Positions 1-8,321 are shown, numbered from the stretch's first letter. The stretch: 64,000 nucleotides of DNA from Acetobacterium paludosum (GCF_008086595.1 NZ_RXYA01000006.1:165323-229322); one strand, 5' to 3'. Notes: a model not told the origin generated them from the sequence alone. Program-made: numbers and translations.

Positions 1-64
1 GGATTCCCTGGGATGCAGTAACGTTGATGTCTTTGGATCGTGTGCTGTTGTAACCGTTTTTCAT
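1..64 (-). CDS. thrC: threonine synthase, N-terminal fragment (runs off window)
   Basis: Only the first 21 codons are present, reading leftward from an ATG at 64-62 with a strong GGAGG ribosome site at 71-75. The peptide starts MKNGYNSTRSKDINVTASQG. The N-terminal STR and VTASQ motifs are typical of clostridial threonine synthase, the PLP enzyme making threonine from O-phosphohomoserine. The gene is divergent from homoserine dehydrogenase and aspartate kinase, so the pathway context supports the call. The rest lies outside the window. Confidence 0.65.
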   Translation of the reverse strand, partial: MKNGYNSTRSKDINVTASQGI

Positions 65-87
65 GAATTTCCTCCAAATATTTATGG

Positions 88-147
88 TATAATGGGAAAA
101 AATCTTCCCATCAGGGTATTGAATATCCCTTAAGTATATGATAAAAT
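88..147 (+). promoter_or_regulatory. thrC/hom divergent promoter region
   Basis: Facing hom, TTGAAT (119-124) and TAAAAT (142-147) are 17 bases apart. A second perfect TATAAT lies at 88-93 and is followed by a small inverted repeat (GGGAA...TTCCC, 95-110). No T-box or riboswitch core is visible in this 140-base gap. Confidence 0.45.
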
Positions 148-204
148 GTTTTTCAGGAAAAAACAAGTGTTTTTAAAATAAATACATAAATGAGGTGAAA
201 TTTT

Positions 205-1461
205 TTGAATATTGCACTTTTAGGCTTTGGAACCATCGGTTCGGGGGTCTACGAACTGATCAATTTAAATAAAGGAAAGTTTGCGAGCAATTTTACAGAC
301 TTGGAGGCAAGAAAATCAAGCCCTGTGATTACCAAAGTTTTGGAGCGTGATACGACTAAAGATCTGGGGGATGACGTGGGCAGGATTGTTACCGATCCCA
401 GGGAGATATTAGAAGATGATAGCATCGGTCTTGTCATTGCTTTAATGGGTGGGATGGACTTTGAATATAAAATGATCAAGGATTGTCTTAAGGCCGGTAA
501 GCATGTCGTAACCGCAAACAAGGCGGTTATTTCAGAGTATTTTCAAGAGTTATTGACTCTGGCGGAAGAAAATGGCGTGGTTCTTCGCTATGAGGCATCT
601 GTTGGCGGCGGGATTCCCATCATCGGCAGCTTAAAAGAAGAAATGAAAATCAACCGTGTTACCGAGATTAAGGGAATCCTTAATGGCACAACGAATTTCA
701 TTTTATCTAAAATGACTGAAGAAGGCGCAGATTTTGGAGAAACCTTAGCCATGGCTCAATCCATCGGTTTTGCCGAGGCGGATCCGACGGCGGATGTTGA
801 AGGTTATGATGTATCCCGAAAGCTTTCTATTCTTTCATCGATGGCTTATGAGGGAATTATCAAAGATGAAGATATTTACAAGCGCGGTATTACGGATATC
901 CGAGCCGTGGATATTGAGATGCTCACCAGCATGGGTTATGTGGTCAAATACCTGGGACATTCCATTCTTGAAGAGAAAAACAATGTTTATTCAACGGTAG
1001 AACCGGTGTTGTTTAAAGAAGCTTCCATTATGAGTAATGTCAACAGTGAATTTAACATTATATCCATTACCGGAGATATCATTGGAGAATTGCAGTTTTA
1101 CGGTAAGGGAGCAGGAAAGGATGCAACGGCCAATGCGGTGGTCGGAGATGCGCTTTATATTCTTAACATCGTGGGAGATCAGAATTTACCAAAACCCTTA
1201 CGGCTTAATCGAAAGCTAAACAAAGTAGGAACCGCTATCTTTAAAGGAAAATACTATTTAAGAGCTAATCTTAATGATAAAGAAATGCTGAATCAGGTAT
1301 TGGGAGCAGTGGAAACCATTGCTGAGCGTAAAACGGTTATTGTGAATGATAATCGGGCGTATGTGGTGACAAGTGTCATCGCGGCGAATGATTTTAATAT
1401 GATGGCAGAAAAATTGAAGGAAACAGTTCCGGAAATTTTTTATGCTCGTATCTACGAATAG
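205..1461 (+). CDS. hom: homoserine dehydrogenase
   Basis: NAD(P)-dependent reduction of aspartate semialdehyde to homoserine, the branch point toward threonine and methionine. The 418-residue protein has an N-terminal Rossmann fold (ALLGFGTIGSGV, residues 4-15), the ANKAVISE region, the GGGIPIIGSLKE and ILNGTTNFILSKM catalytic motifs, and a C-terminal ACT-like segment (about 345-418) expected for allosteric control. The start is TTG with GAGGTG at 192-197; no better ATG exists nearby. It lies 20 bases ahead of aspartate kinase and probably forms an operon with it. Length and motifs are normal for Gram-positive enzymes. Confidence 0.95.
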   Translation: MNIALLGFGTIGSGVYELINLNKGKFASNFTDLEARKSSPVITKVLERDTTKDLGDDVGRIVTDPREILEDDSIGLVIALMGGMDFEYKMIKDCLKAGKHVVTANKAVISEYFQELLTLAEENGVVLRYEASVGGGIPIIGSLKEEMKINRVTEIKGILNGTTNFILSKMTEEGADFGETLAMAQSIGFAEADPTADVEGYDVSRKLSILSSMAYEGIIKDEDIYKRGITDIRAVDIEMLTSMGYVVKYLGHSILEEKNNVYSTVEPVLFKEASIMSNVNSEFNIISITGDIIGELQFYGKGAGKDATANAVVGDALYILNIVGDQNLPKPLRLNRKLNKVGTAIFKGKYYLRANLNDKEMLNQVLGAVETIAERKTVIVNDNRAYVVTSVIAANDFNMMAEKLKETVPEIFYARIYE

Positions 1462-1481
1462 GAAAAGAGTGACTGAGGTAA

Positions 1482-2690
1482 ATGCAAGATTTAATTGTAC
1501 AAAAATATGGCGGCTCGAGCGTCGCCAATGTAGAGAGAATAAAAAGAGTTGCCGGTCGAATTATTGAGACCAAGGAAAAAGGGAAAAAGGTTGTGGTTGT
1601 TGTTTCAGCCATGGGTGATACAACGGATGAGCTCATTGATTTGGCAATGAAACTCAATGCAAATCCACCCAGTCGGGAAATGGATATGCTTCTTGCAACC
1701 GGGGAACAGGTATCAATTTCATTATTAGCGATCGCGATACAAGCTAAAGGACATGATGTGGTGAGTTTAACCGGGGCACAGTGTGGTATTATTACCTCAA
1801 GCGTTCATAAAAAGGCCCGGATCAATGATATTCAGACCTATCGGATTGAAAAAGAGTTGGCAGCGGGAAAAATTGTTATTGTCGCAGGGTTTCAAGGGGT
1901 TGATGAAAACAGAGACATCACGACGCTTGGTCGAGGCGGCTCGGATACATCGGCAGTGGCTTTAGCAGCATCGTTAAAAGCAGAGTTATGCGAAATATAT
2001 ACAGATGTTGACGGGGTTTACACAGCGGATCCCCGAGTCGTTGAAGAAGCATCAAAAATAGATGAAATTTCTTATCAAGAGGTTTTAGAAATGGCAAGTA
2101 CCGGGGCCAAAGTCTTACATCCCCGATCAGTAGAAATGGCTGAAAAGTTCAAGGTGCCGCTGGTGGTGCGATCAAGTTATAATTACAACGAAGGAACGAT
2201 TATTAAGGAGGAAGTTAAAATGGAAAAAGTATTAGTTCGAGGGATATCCCTGGATGAAAATATTGCAAAAATATCAATTTTTGAAGTGCCGGATCAACCG
2301 GGGATTGCATTTCGATTATTTAGTGCATTGGCAAAATCCAATATTCATGTGGATATGATTGTCCAAAATGTTAACCGAACAGCCGTTAATGATATCTCAT
2401 TTACCATTGATGTCGATGAGCTTCAGGAAGCGGTATCAGTGGCCCAAAAGTTTGCGTTTGAAGTTAATGCTCAAAAGGTAGAGTATGATCAGGGGGTGGC
2501 AAAACTTTCCGTCATCGGTACGGGAATTGTTGCCAATGCTGAAATTGCCTCTAAATTCTTTGAGGCGCTGTTTGAATTGGGCATCAATATTCAAACCATC
2601 AGCACCTCTGAGATTAAGATCTCGTGCTTGATTGATAAAGAACGCGGGAAAGAAGCCATGGTGCATATTCATAAAAAGTTTGACATGTAG
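1482..2690 (+). CDS. lysC: aspartate kinase
   Basis: Phosphorylates aspartate, the first step to lysine, threonine and methionine. The 402-residue protein opens with the kinase signature KYGGSSVAN, carries the GRGGSDTSAVALAA substrate motif around residue 150, and ends in two ACT domains (one begins IFEVPDQPGIAFRLF), which usually bind lysine and/or threonine. The ATG follows GAGGT. It is co-oriented with hom with a 20-base gap and is followed by a strong terminator, so hom-lysC looks like a two-gene operon. The symbol is generic; which effector inhibits it cannot be read from sequence. Confidence 0.95.
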   Translation: MQDLIVQKYGGSSVANVERIKRVAGRIIETKEKGKKVVVVVSAMGDTTDELIDLAMKLNANPPSREMDMLLATGEQVSISLLAIAIQAKGHDVVSLTGAQCGIITSSVHKKARINDIQTYRIEKELAAGKIVIVAGFQGVDENRDITTLGRGGSDTSAVALAASLKAELCEIYTDVDGVYTADPRVVEEASKIDEISYQEVLEMASTGAKVLHPRSVEMAEKFKVPLVVRSSYNYNEGTIIKEEVKMEKVLVRGISLDENIAKISIFEVPDQPGIAFRLFSALAKSNIHVDMIVQNVNRTAVNDISFTIDVDELQEAVSVAQKFAFEVNAQKVEYDQGVAKLSVIGTGIVANAEIASKFFEALFELGINIQTISTSEIKISCLIDKERGKEAMVHIHKKFDM

Positions 2691-2696
2691 CTTTTT

Positions 2697-2743
2697 AAAA
2701 GCCTTGAAACCGTTGATATCAAATGGTTCCAAGGCTTTTTTTG
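2697..2743 (+). terminator. rho-independent terminator of hom-lysC
   Basis: AAAAGCCTTGAAACC pairs with GGTTCCAAGGCTTTTTT around a 12-base loop. The T tract ends the structure. Confidence 0.9.
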
Positions 2744-2784
2744 TTTCTGGTTTCACGCATGAAAATTGCAAGCATTATAATTAC

Positions 2785-2813
2785 TTGAGCCAAAATATAG
2801 ATAGAGCTATAAT
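2785..2813 (+). promoter_or_regulatory. sigma-70-type promoter for the ChW/C39 protein
   Basis: TTGAGC (2785-2790) and a perfect TATAAT (2808-2813) are separated by 17 bases, 37 bases before the start codon. Confidence 0.6.
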
Positions 2814-2850
2814 AACCTTAAGGGAAAACTAAACTTGGAGAGAAGAAAAA

Positions 2851-4518
2851 ATGAAAAGTTACTTAAAACGAGGATCGGGATTACTGTTTGCTTTATTAAT
2901 GATCGTTGGATTAGTTCCGAACAGTGTTTCGGCGGCAACAAGTCCCAGCGTATCCTATCAGACACACATTGAAAACATCGGTTGGGAAGTCGATGCGGGT
3001 ATTGGGTTAAAAAGCAATGGAGAAACGAGTGGAACGTCCGGTAGAAGTCTGCGCTTAGAAGGTATTAAGATCAATCTGGATAACCAGGGCTATGATCTTG
3101 GGGTATCTTATCAGACGCATATCCAGAATATTGGCTGGGAAGCTGATACCGAAAGAGGCTGGAAAAGCAACGGCGATATGAGTGGCACATATGGTCAAGC
3201 TTTACGTCTGGAAGCCATCCAGATTAAATTAACCGGATCCGATGCTGACAAATTCGATATCTATTATCAAGTTCACGCCCAGAATATGGGTTGGCTGGGC
3301 TGGGCAAAAGACGGTGAAAGTGCCGGAACGGCTGGGTACAGTTATCGTCTGGAAGCCATTAGAATTCAAATTGTACCAAAAGGTCAAGGTGCTCCAACGG
3401 AAACAACTGCCATTCCTTTCCATGAAAAAAAGTTAATTGATGGAAATTTATTAATTAACTCATCTTCAAATGATTTTAATGAAAATGCTTTTTCCCTAGA
3501 AGATGTTGAAATTTCCAATAATAGTGGAGATGGAGGAATCGTACTTAAATCCGGTACCCAAAGTGGTGTTTATACGTCAAATCCATTTAAGACCAATCCA
3601 TTTACTAAATTAGTTCTTTCCTGGAGTAGTGATACCCCCGAGGGAACCGCAATTCAGGTTGAAGCAAGGGTATCTAAAAATTCATGGGATTCAAATGGAC
3701 AATTAACAGAAAATTGGTCGAATTGGCTGACTTGGGGAACTTGGGGAACAACAATACGAAGGGCGTCTGGTACTGGTATCACAGATGATTCGGTGGCTAA
3801 AGTTGATGTTGATACCTTAGTTGTAAGTGGTGGAGAAACGGCCAGTGAAATTCAATATCGTGTTATATTAAATTCGAATACATCTGGCGTAACACCGATC
3901 GTTCATTTAATATCAGGAGCACTAAGAAATACAATCCCTGGGCAGGGGATTAATAAGGTGTTTACAGATAATCCGGATTTATCAAATCTCAAGGTCCTTG
4001 ATGTACCGCAATTGTCTCAGATGGTCAGGGATCCTTCAATCGCTGATTCCATCTGCAGTCCAACTAGTGTTGCCATGATATTGAATTATTATGGAACACA
4101 AGTACAACCTGAAGAAGTCGCCTGGGGGGCGTATGATTATAGTTATGAAGACTTTGGCAACTGGCCATTCAATACCGCCTATGCTTCAAGTTTTGGCTAT
4201 CAAGCTTATGTTGATTATTCAACGATAGACGGTTTAAAGAGAGAAATTGCTGCAGGACATCCGGTTGCAGTTGCCGTGGCCTATAAAAATAGCGATTATG
4301 CTGATGGCGATTTGCCTGTTATAGACGGTGCCCCAATCACATCAACATACGGTCATTTGATTGTTGTATGTGGTTTTACAAACGAAAATGGAACGGACTA
4401 TATCATAATCAATGATCCGGCGGCTTCGAGTAATGCCGGAGTCAGAGTGAAGTATCGGCTTGATCAATTTGCTGCGGCCTGGGCAGAGTCTGGAAATATA
4501 GCTTATATTATCCATTAA
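2851..4518 (+). CDS. secreted ChW-repeat protein with C39-like cysteine peptidase domain
   Basis: A signal peptide (residues 1-29, cut after VSA) is followed by three ChW repeats (about 34-78, 84-128, 134-176; motifs GW and SLRLEAI), a 190-residue beta-rich linker, and a C-terminal peptidase_C39_2-like domain. The likely catalytic residues are Cys402 (SICSPTSVAM), His502 (YGHLIVV) and Asn/Asp521-522 (INDPAAS). ChW repeats are clostridial cell-surface modules. The protein probably acts on the wall or on extracellular peptides. GGAG at 2837-2840 sets the ATG start. It stands alone between terminators, with no ABC exporter nearby, so a bacteriocin-processing role is unlikely. The substrate is unknown. 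Confidence 0.85.
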   Translation: MKSYLKRGSGLLFALLMIVGLVPNSVSAATSPSVSYQTHIENIGWEVDAGIGLKSNGETSGTSGRSLRLEGIKINLDNQGYDLGVSYQTHIQNIGWEADTERGWKSNGDMSGTYGQALRLEAIQIKLTGSDADKFDIYYQVHAQNMGWLGWAKDGESAGTAGYSYRLEAIRIQIVPKGQGAPTETTAIPFHEKKLIDGNLLINSSSNDFNENAFSLEDVEISNNSGDGGIVLKSGTQSGVYTSNPFKTNPFTKLVLSWSSDTPEGTAIQVEARVSKNSWDSNGQLTENWSNWLTWGTWGTTIRRASGTGITDDSVAKVDVDTLVVSGGETASEIQYRVILNSNTSGVTPIVHLISGALRNTIPGQGINKVFTDNPDLSNLKVLDVPQLSQMVRDPSIADSICSPTSVAMILNYYGTQVQPEEVAWGAYDYSYEDFGNWPFNTAYASSFGYQAYVDYSTIDGLKREIAAGHPVAVAVAYKNSDYADGDLPVIDGAPITSTYGHLIVVCGFTNENGTDYIIINDPAASSNAGVRVKYRLDQFAAAWAESGNIAYIIH

Positions 4519-4559
4519 CAGAAAGAATCATGAAATTTTATTGAAAGGAAACTTTTAGA

Positions 4560-4599
4560 GCGGGTAGGAGCTAATTAGATTAGTACCTACCTTCTTTTA
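4560..4599 (+). terminator. terminator after the ChW/C39 gene
   Basis: GGTAGG (4563-4568) pairs with CCTACC (4586-4591), followed by TTCTTTT. A second weaker hairpin with AAAACAAG/CTTGTTTT follows at about 4608-4635. Confidence 0.65.
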
Positions 4600-4635
4600 G
4601 TGATTAAAAAACAAGTTTTAACTGTTCTTGTTTTC

Positions 4636-4826
4636 GATCAAAATTTCACCGCCAGAAAGGGTATTGGCAAAAGCCATGTGTTCTCTAGCTTTCAGATTTG
4701 ACTGCTCGTTCAAGATGTTTCCCAATCAGGAAAAGCTCGCAGCTCTAAATGCCTACGGGGATGATGTGCAGACCGAAGGCAGATCCTCATTAAGCGCAAA
4801 GGACAACCGCAATGGTTGTTCTTTTT
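4636..4826 (+). ncRNA. possible structured RNA ending in an intrinsic terminator (unclassified)
   Basis: This gene-free stretch contains several local hairpins: TTGGC/GCCA near 4665, AGCT/AGCT near 4734, and TGCCTACGG pairing with CCGAAGGCA at about 4750-4780. It ends with a clear terminator (GGACAACC-GCAAT-GGTTGTTC plus T5, 4800-4826). A 66-codon open frame crosses it but has no ribosome site and no protein-like pattern. I could not match it to 6S RNA, SRP, tmRNA, fluoride, c-di-GMP or other riboswitch cores. It may be a small RNA or a leader of the downstream dehydratase operon. Confidence 0.35.
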
Positions 4827-4854
4827 AAATACAATAAATAATTTAGGACATTAA

Positions 4855-4884
4855 TTGATATATATACTCGTTTTATGTCATAAT
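4855..4884 (+). promoter_or_regulatory. promoter of the dehydratase operon
   Basis: TTGATA (4855-4860) and CATAAT (4879-4884) with an 18-base spacer, 100 bases before the start codon. Confidence 0.5.
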
Positions 4885-4983
4885 AGTATGGATGATTCAT
4901 ATTGAAAATGAATGACAATACAATTTAAAGCCAGAAAAAATGAAGAAATTGTCAATTTAGATAATTAAGAAGAGGAGAAAAAA

Positions 4984-6270
4984 ATGGGAAAAACAATTGC
5001 TGAAAAAATATTTGATGCGCATCGCGTAGACGAGCCATTTCCTGATACACATGTGTTAAAACTGGACCGGGTATTCTGTCATGAAATCACCACCCCAATC
5101 GCCATCACAGATCTGATGGCACGGGGACTGGACCGGGTTTTCGACCCCACCAAAATCAAGGCCGTGATCGATCATGTGACACCGGCTAAGGACTCAAAAA
5201 CCGCTGAGCAGGGAAAAATCCTCAGGGACTGGGCAAGACGACACGACATCAAAGACTTTTTTGATATTGGTAAAAACGGTGTCTGTCATGCCATCTTTCC
5301 AGAAAAAGGATTTGTCAGACCGGGATTCACCATCATCATGGGAGACTCCCATACCTGTACCCATGGTGCCTTCGGTGCCTTTGCGGCCGGGATTGGAACG
5401 ACGGACCTGGAAGTGGGGATTCTCAAAGGCGTCTGTGCTTTCCATTTTCCTAAAACCATCAAGATTGTTCTAACCGGTGAATTAAAACCCGGGGTGTACG
5501 CCAAAGATCTAATTTTGTTTATCATTAAGGAGTTGACGGTCAACGGCGCCACCAATATGGTCATTGAGTTTACCGGACCAGTGGTGGATGCCATGTCCAT
5601 GGAATCCCGAATGACCCTTTGCAACATGGCCATTGAAGCTGGCGGAACCTCTGGCATCTGCTACCCGGATATGACAACAGTAGACTACCTGTGGAAATTC
5701 ATCAAGGATGAGTTTGCCACCAAAGAGGATGCCCTGAAAGAGTATTCGAAATGGGTATCCGATGACGATGCCGACTATGAACGGATTTGTGAATACGATG
5801 TTTCAAAATTGGAACCGATGGTGACGGTTGGTTACAAACCCGATCAGGTTAAGACCGTTAGCGAAATGGCAGGGACAAAGGTTGACCAGATTTATATCGG
5901 CAGCTGCACCAACGGACGGATTGAAGATTTGCGAATCGCTGCCAGTATCTTAAAGGGCAAGACCATCAGTGACGCGGTTCGCGCCATTGTGAGTCCGGCA
6001 ACACCGGCTATTTATTCCATGGCCTTGAAGGAAGGTTTGATTGAAATTTTTCAGGATGCCGGTTTCTGTGTGACCAATCCGACCTGCGGTGCCTGTCTGG
6101 GCATGAGCAACGGTGTCCTTGCAAAAGGGGAAGTGTGCGCATCTACCACCAACCGTAATTTCAACGGCCGCATGGGTAAAGGCGGCATGGTTCATCTGAT
6201 GAGTCCGGCAACGGCTGCGGCGACGGCCATTGCCGGAACCATCACAAATTCCGATTTATATCAAGCATAG
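4984..6270 (+). CDS. leuC: aconitase-superfamily dehydratase, large subunit (LeuC/DmdA/HacA type)
   Basis: A [4Fe-4S] hydro-lyase subunit of 428 residues. Visible motifs are MGDSHTCTHGAFGAFAAGIGTTD, YIGSCTNGRIEDL (first cluster Cys) and PTCGACLGMSNG (two more cluster Cys), with a C-terminal NRNFNGRMG substrate loop. The most common role in this family is 3-isopropylmalate dehydratase for leucine synthesis. The relatives 2,3-dimethylmalate dehydratase and homoaconitase have the same layout and cannot be excluded; no leuA or leuB is adjacent. The small subunit follows 15 bases downstream, so the two subunits are co-expressed. An AGAGGAG site supports the start. Confidence 0.8.
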   Translation: MGKTIAEKIFDAHRVDEPFPDTHVLKLDRVFCHEITTPIAITDLMARGLDRVFDPTKIKAVIDHVTPAKDSKTAEQGKILRDWARRHDIKDFFDIGKNGVCHAIFPEKGFVRPGFTIIMGDSHTCTHGAFGAFAAGIGTTDLEVGILKGVCAFHFPKTIKIVLTGELKPGVYAKDLILFIIKELTVNGATNMVIEFTGPVVDAMSMESRMTLCNMAIEAGGTSGICYPDMTTVDYLWKFIKDEFATKEDALKEYSKWVSDDDADYERICEYDVSKLEPMVTVGYKPDQVKTVSEMAGTKVDQIYIGSCTNGRIEDLRIAASILKGKTISDAVRAIVSPATPAIYSMALKEGLIEIFQDAGFCVTNPTCGACLGMSNGVLAKGEVCASTTNRNFNGRMGKGGMVHLMSPATAAATAIAGTITNSDLYQA

Positions 6271-6284
6271 GAGGCGGCGTAAAA

Positions 6285-6806
6285 ATGAAAACATTTAGTG
6301 GAAAAGTATTATTTTTAGACAGAAGCGATATCAATACTGATGAAATCATTCCGGCAAAATATCTGACGGAAATTACCAAAGCGGCATTAAAACCTAATTT
6401 GCTCGAGGATCTGGTTCTGACCGGTTTCAATAAGGAAGATATCCAGGATAAAGCAGTCATTGTTACCCGGGAAAACTTTGGTTGCGGTTCATCAAGAGAA
6501 CATGCCCCCTGGGCACTGGAAGTCAATGGCATCAATGTCGTCATTGCCGAAAGTTTCGCCCGGATTTTCAGACAGAATATGTACAACTGCGGCATGTTTG
6601 CCATTGAGCTGCCCAAAGAAACCATCGCGTCTCTTTTTGAAAAATATGCCGGGAAAGAGGTATCCATGGAAATCGATGTGGATGGCAATAAGATAATCAT
6701 CAATGCGGATGGCAAATCTGAAACCATTAACTTCGAAGTCGGAGCGTTTGATCAAACGCTGGTTAAAGAAGGCGGCTGGGTCGGCTACGCAGATAGGAAT
6801 TACTAA
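6285..6806 (+). CDS. leuD: aconitase-superfamily dehydratase, small subunit (LeuD/DmdB type)
   Basis: The swivel subunit pairing with the preceding large subunit. It has 173 residues with the DRSDINTDEIIPAKYL start motif and the FGCGSSREHAPWAL active-site loop, then ESFARIFRQN. The insertion KAALKPNLLEDL after the first motif differs from the short leucine-pathway LeuD proteins I can recall, which raises the chance that the pair acts on another 2-substituted malate. The start follows GGAGGCGGCG at 6270-6279. A strong terminator closes the two-gene unit. Confidence 0.8.
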   Translation: MKTFSGKVLFLDRSDINTDEIIPAKYLTEITKAALKPNLLEDLVLTGFNKEDIQDKAVIVTRENFGCGSSREHAPWALEVNGINVVIAESFARIFRQNMYNCGMFAIELPKETIASLFEKYAGKEVSMEIDVDGNKIIINADGKSETINFEVGAFDQTLVKEGGWVGYADRNY

Positions 6807-6828
6807 AGCATTCGATAGGCAGCAATAA

Positions 6829-6870
6829 AATCCCTCAAGCCATTGTAATCAAAGGCTTGAGGGATTTTTT
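6829..6870 (+). terminator. terminator of the dehydratase operon
   Basis: TCCCTCAAGCC pairs perfectly with GGCTTGAGGGA around a 12-base loop, followed by T6. Confidence 0.92.
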
Positions 6871-7033
6871 GCTTTTAACCGTTATTGTTTTTTGTGAAAC
6901 AGCGATGAATAATAATTTATGGCGCCAGGTGTTCATATTGCCAGGCTCTCCAGGATATATAAAATCATTGACAAGGCAGATAAATTAAAAGAGGAGATGG
7001 CAGGAAAGATCAATCGCAGTTATCTTAATTGGA

Positions 7034-7597
7034 CTATAGAGAGGATAAATTGCGATCTTGATTTTTACAGTAAGCTATAAAATTTTCCAACCATTGGATG
7101 GTTGCTTCTTCACGTGAAATTGCACCAGATAAAACAAGATAATCACCAAATTCTTCGCTTTCAAGAGGCGGAATATCATCATAACGTTCTTTATTTTTGT
7201 TCAGGTGGGCAAGTCTGTCCCGATGTTGAATCAATTGACGATCAAGAAGGTATAATCGGGTGGCACCATCCAGATTATTTGAAAAATACATCCTCAAGCG
7301 AAAGATATCTTTGGGGGTTGGTTCCATTGGTTCGTCTTTTTTTAACCAGTTTAGAAAGGCTTCTTTTCCCTTTTCTGTAATCGAGTATCGTTTTTTTTCT
7401 AATATTTCGCCACTGATTTCGATTTGGTAAACAATCAGTTCTTCGTCAAGGAGCTTTTTTAATTCCGGATAGATTTGACTGTGTTTAGCAGTCCAAAATT
7501 CAGCTAAATCTTTATTGTTAAATTCTTTTCCGATGTCATAACCAGTCATCGGTTTTTTGTTGAGCAATCCTAAAATTGCATATTTTAAAGTACGCAT
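7034..7597 (-). CDS. PadR-family transcriptional regulator (first of two tandem copies)
   Basis: A winged-helix repressor-type protein starting MRTLKYAILGLLNKKPMTGY, with the PadR N-terminal HTH and the long C-terminal helical dimerisation region (187 residues). The ATG at 7597 is chosen over a GTG nine bases upstream because AAGGAAAG sits eight bases before the ATG and the neighbouring paralog starts at the same residue. PadR proteins of this long-tail type often sense phenolic acids and repress detoxification genes. Its position next to a caffeate operon fits, but a ligand cannot be read directly. Confidence 0.88.
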   Translation of the reverse strand: MRTLKYAILGLLNKKPMTGYDIGKEFNNKDLAEFWTAKHSQIYPELKKLLDEELIVYQIEISGEILEKKRYSITEKGKEAFLNWLKKDEPMEPTPKDIFRLRMYFSNNLDGATRLYLLDRQLIQHRDRLAHLNKNKERYDDIPPLESEEFGDYLVLSGAISREEATIQWLENFIAYCKNQDRNLSSL

Positions 7598-7621
7598 GAT
7601 GTTCACTTTCCTTATCCATTG

Positions 7622-7667
7622 GTTGATTATACCTGTTGATTATAGCATAGTTATTTGGAATCAACAA
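7622..7667 (-). promoter_or_regulatory. promoter of the first padR gene with a 10-bp direct repeat
   Basis: On the minus strand TTGTTG (complement of 7662-7667) and TATAAT (complement of 7639-7644) are 17 bases apart. The sequence GTTGATTATA occurs twice, at 7622-7631 and 7635-7644 (plus-strand reading), one copy covering the -10. This looks like an operator, possibly for autoregulation. Confidence 0.55.
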
Positions 7668-7713
7668 TGAAGCAGAATTTTGTAAAAACATAGAAAAAAT
7701 GGCGCTCTGCTAA

Positions 7714-7758
7714 TAAAAAAAACTGCTTTGCAAGTTTTTTTGCAAGTCAGTTTTTTTT
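7714..7758 (-). terminator. terminator between the tandem padR genes (probably bidirectional)
   Basis: A-rich AAAAAACTGCTTTGCAA pairs with TTGCAAGTCAGTTTTTT; runs of A and T on both sides allow function on either strand. It separates the two padR genes into independent units. Confidence 0.7.
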
Positions 7759-7772
7759 ATTTGATCAGTTTG

Positions 7773-8321
7773 TTAATTCTGATGACTAACGGCATCAAGG
7801 CATACTTTTAACCAGGCTATATAAGAATCTTCCCGCATAATAGCACCCAATAAGACGGCATAATCCCCAAATTCTTTTGACCCGTATTGGGGGATGCTAT
7901 CATAAGATTTTGTCATGGAGCTTTCCAGATAGCCTTTTTTAAAATTATGTTTACCCAGTTGACTGTGTAAATGTTGCTCATAATCAGATGCTGATATAAA
8001 ATCGCTGAAGAAAGTCCGCAATCTAAATACATCTTTAGGGGTTACGCCTAAAGGTTCGTCACGTAATAGCCACTCAACAAATTCAGCATGTCCCTCAGTT
8101 GTAATGGTATATAATTTTTTCTCCATTTTCTCACCTTGAATAATGAGTTCAACGGTGATGAGATTTTCATCAAATAAGCGTTTTAATTCCGGGTAAACCT
8201 GGCTGTGCTTAGCATGCCAGAAATTTGCCATGATTCGCTTTTCAAATTCTTTGGAAATATCATATCCTGTTATGGGTCCTCGATCAATTAAGCCGAGCAA
8301 TGCGTATTTTAATGTTCTCAT
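7773..8321 (-). CDS. PadR-family transcriptional regulator (second copy)
   Basis: A 182-residue paralog of the preceding regulator, starting MRTLKYALLGLIDRGPITGY and sharing FWHAKHSQVYPELKRLFDE and the TPKDVFRLRTFFS segment with it. The ATG follows AAAGGGGA. It is transcribed away from the car operon and shares a 347-base intergenic region with carA, where PadR-type boxes overlap the car promoter. This makes it the best candidate for the caffeate-responsive repressor of that operon. The role is inferred from family and position. Confidence 0.88.
   Translation of the reverse strand: MRTLKYALLGLIDRGPITGYDISKEFEKRIMANFWHAKHSQVYPELKRLFDENLITVELIIQGEKMEKKLYTITTEGHAEFVEWLLRDEPLGVTPKDVFRLRTFFSDFISASDYEQHLHSQLGKHNFKKGYLESSMTKSYDSIPQYGSKEFGDYAVLLGAIMREDSYIAWLKVCLDAVSHQN

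Noticed and set aside
4750..4780. Resemblance of ATGCCTAC to the end of the fluoride riboswitch
   Set aside because: The required upstream loop is not complementary to it, so the pseudoknot cannot form.
4628..4828. 66-codon open frame upstream of the dehydratase operon
   Set aside because: No ribosome site, overlaps hairpins and ends inside the terminator; composition does not look protein-like.
6919..7080. 53-codon frame (MAPGVHIARLSRIYKIID...) convergent with and overlapping the first padR gene
   Set aside because: No ribosome site and 47 bases overlap the padR 3' end; no recognisable motif, so probably chance.
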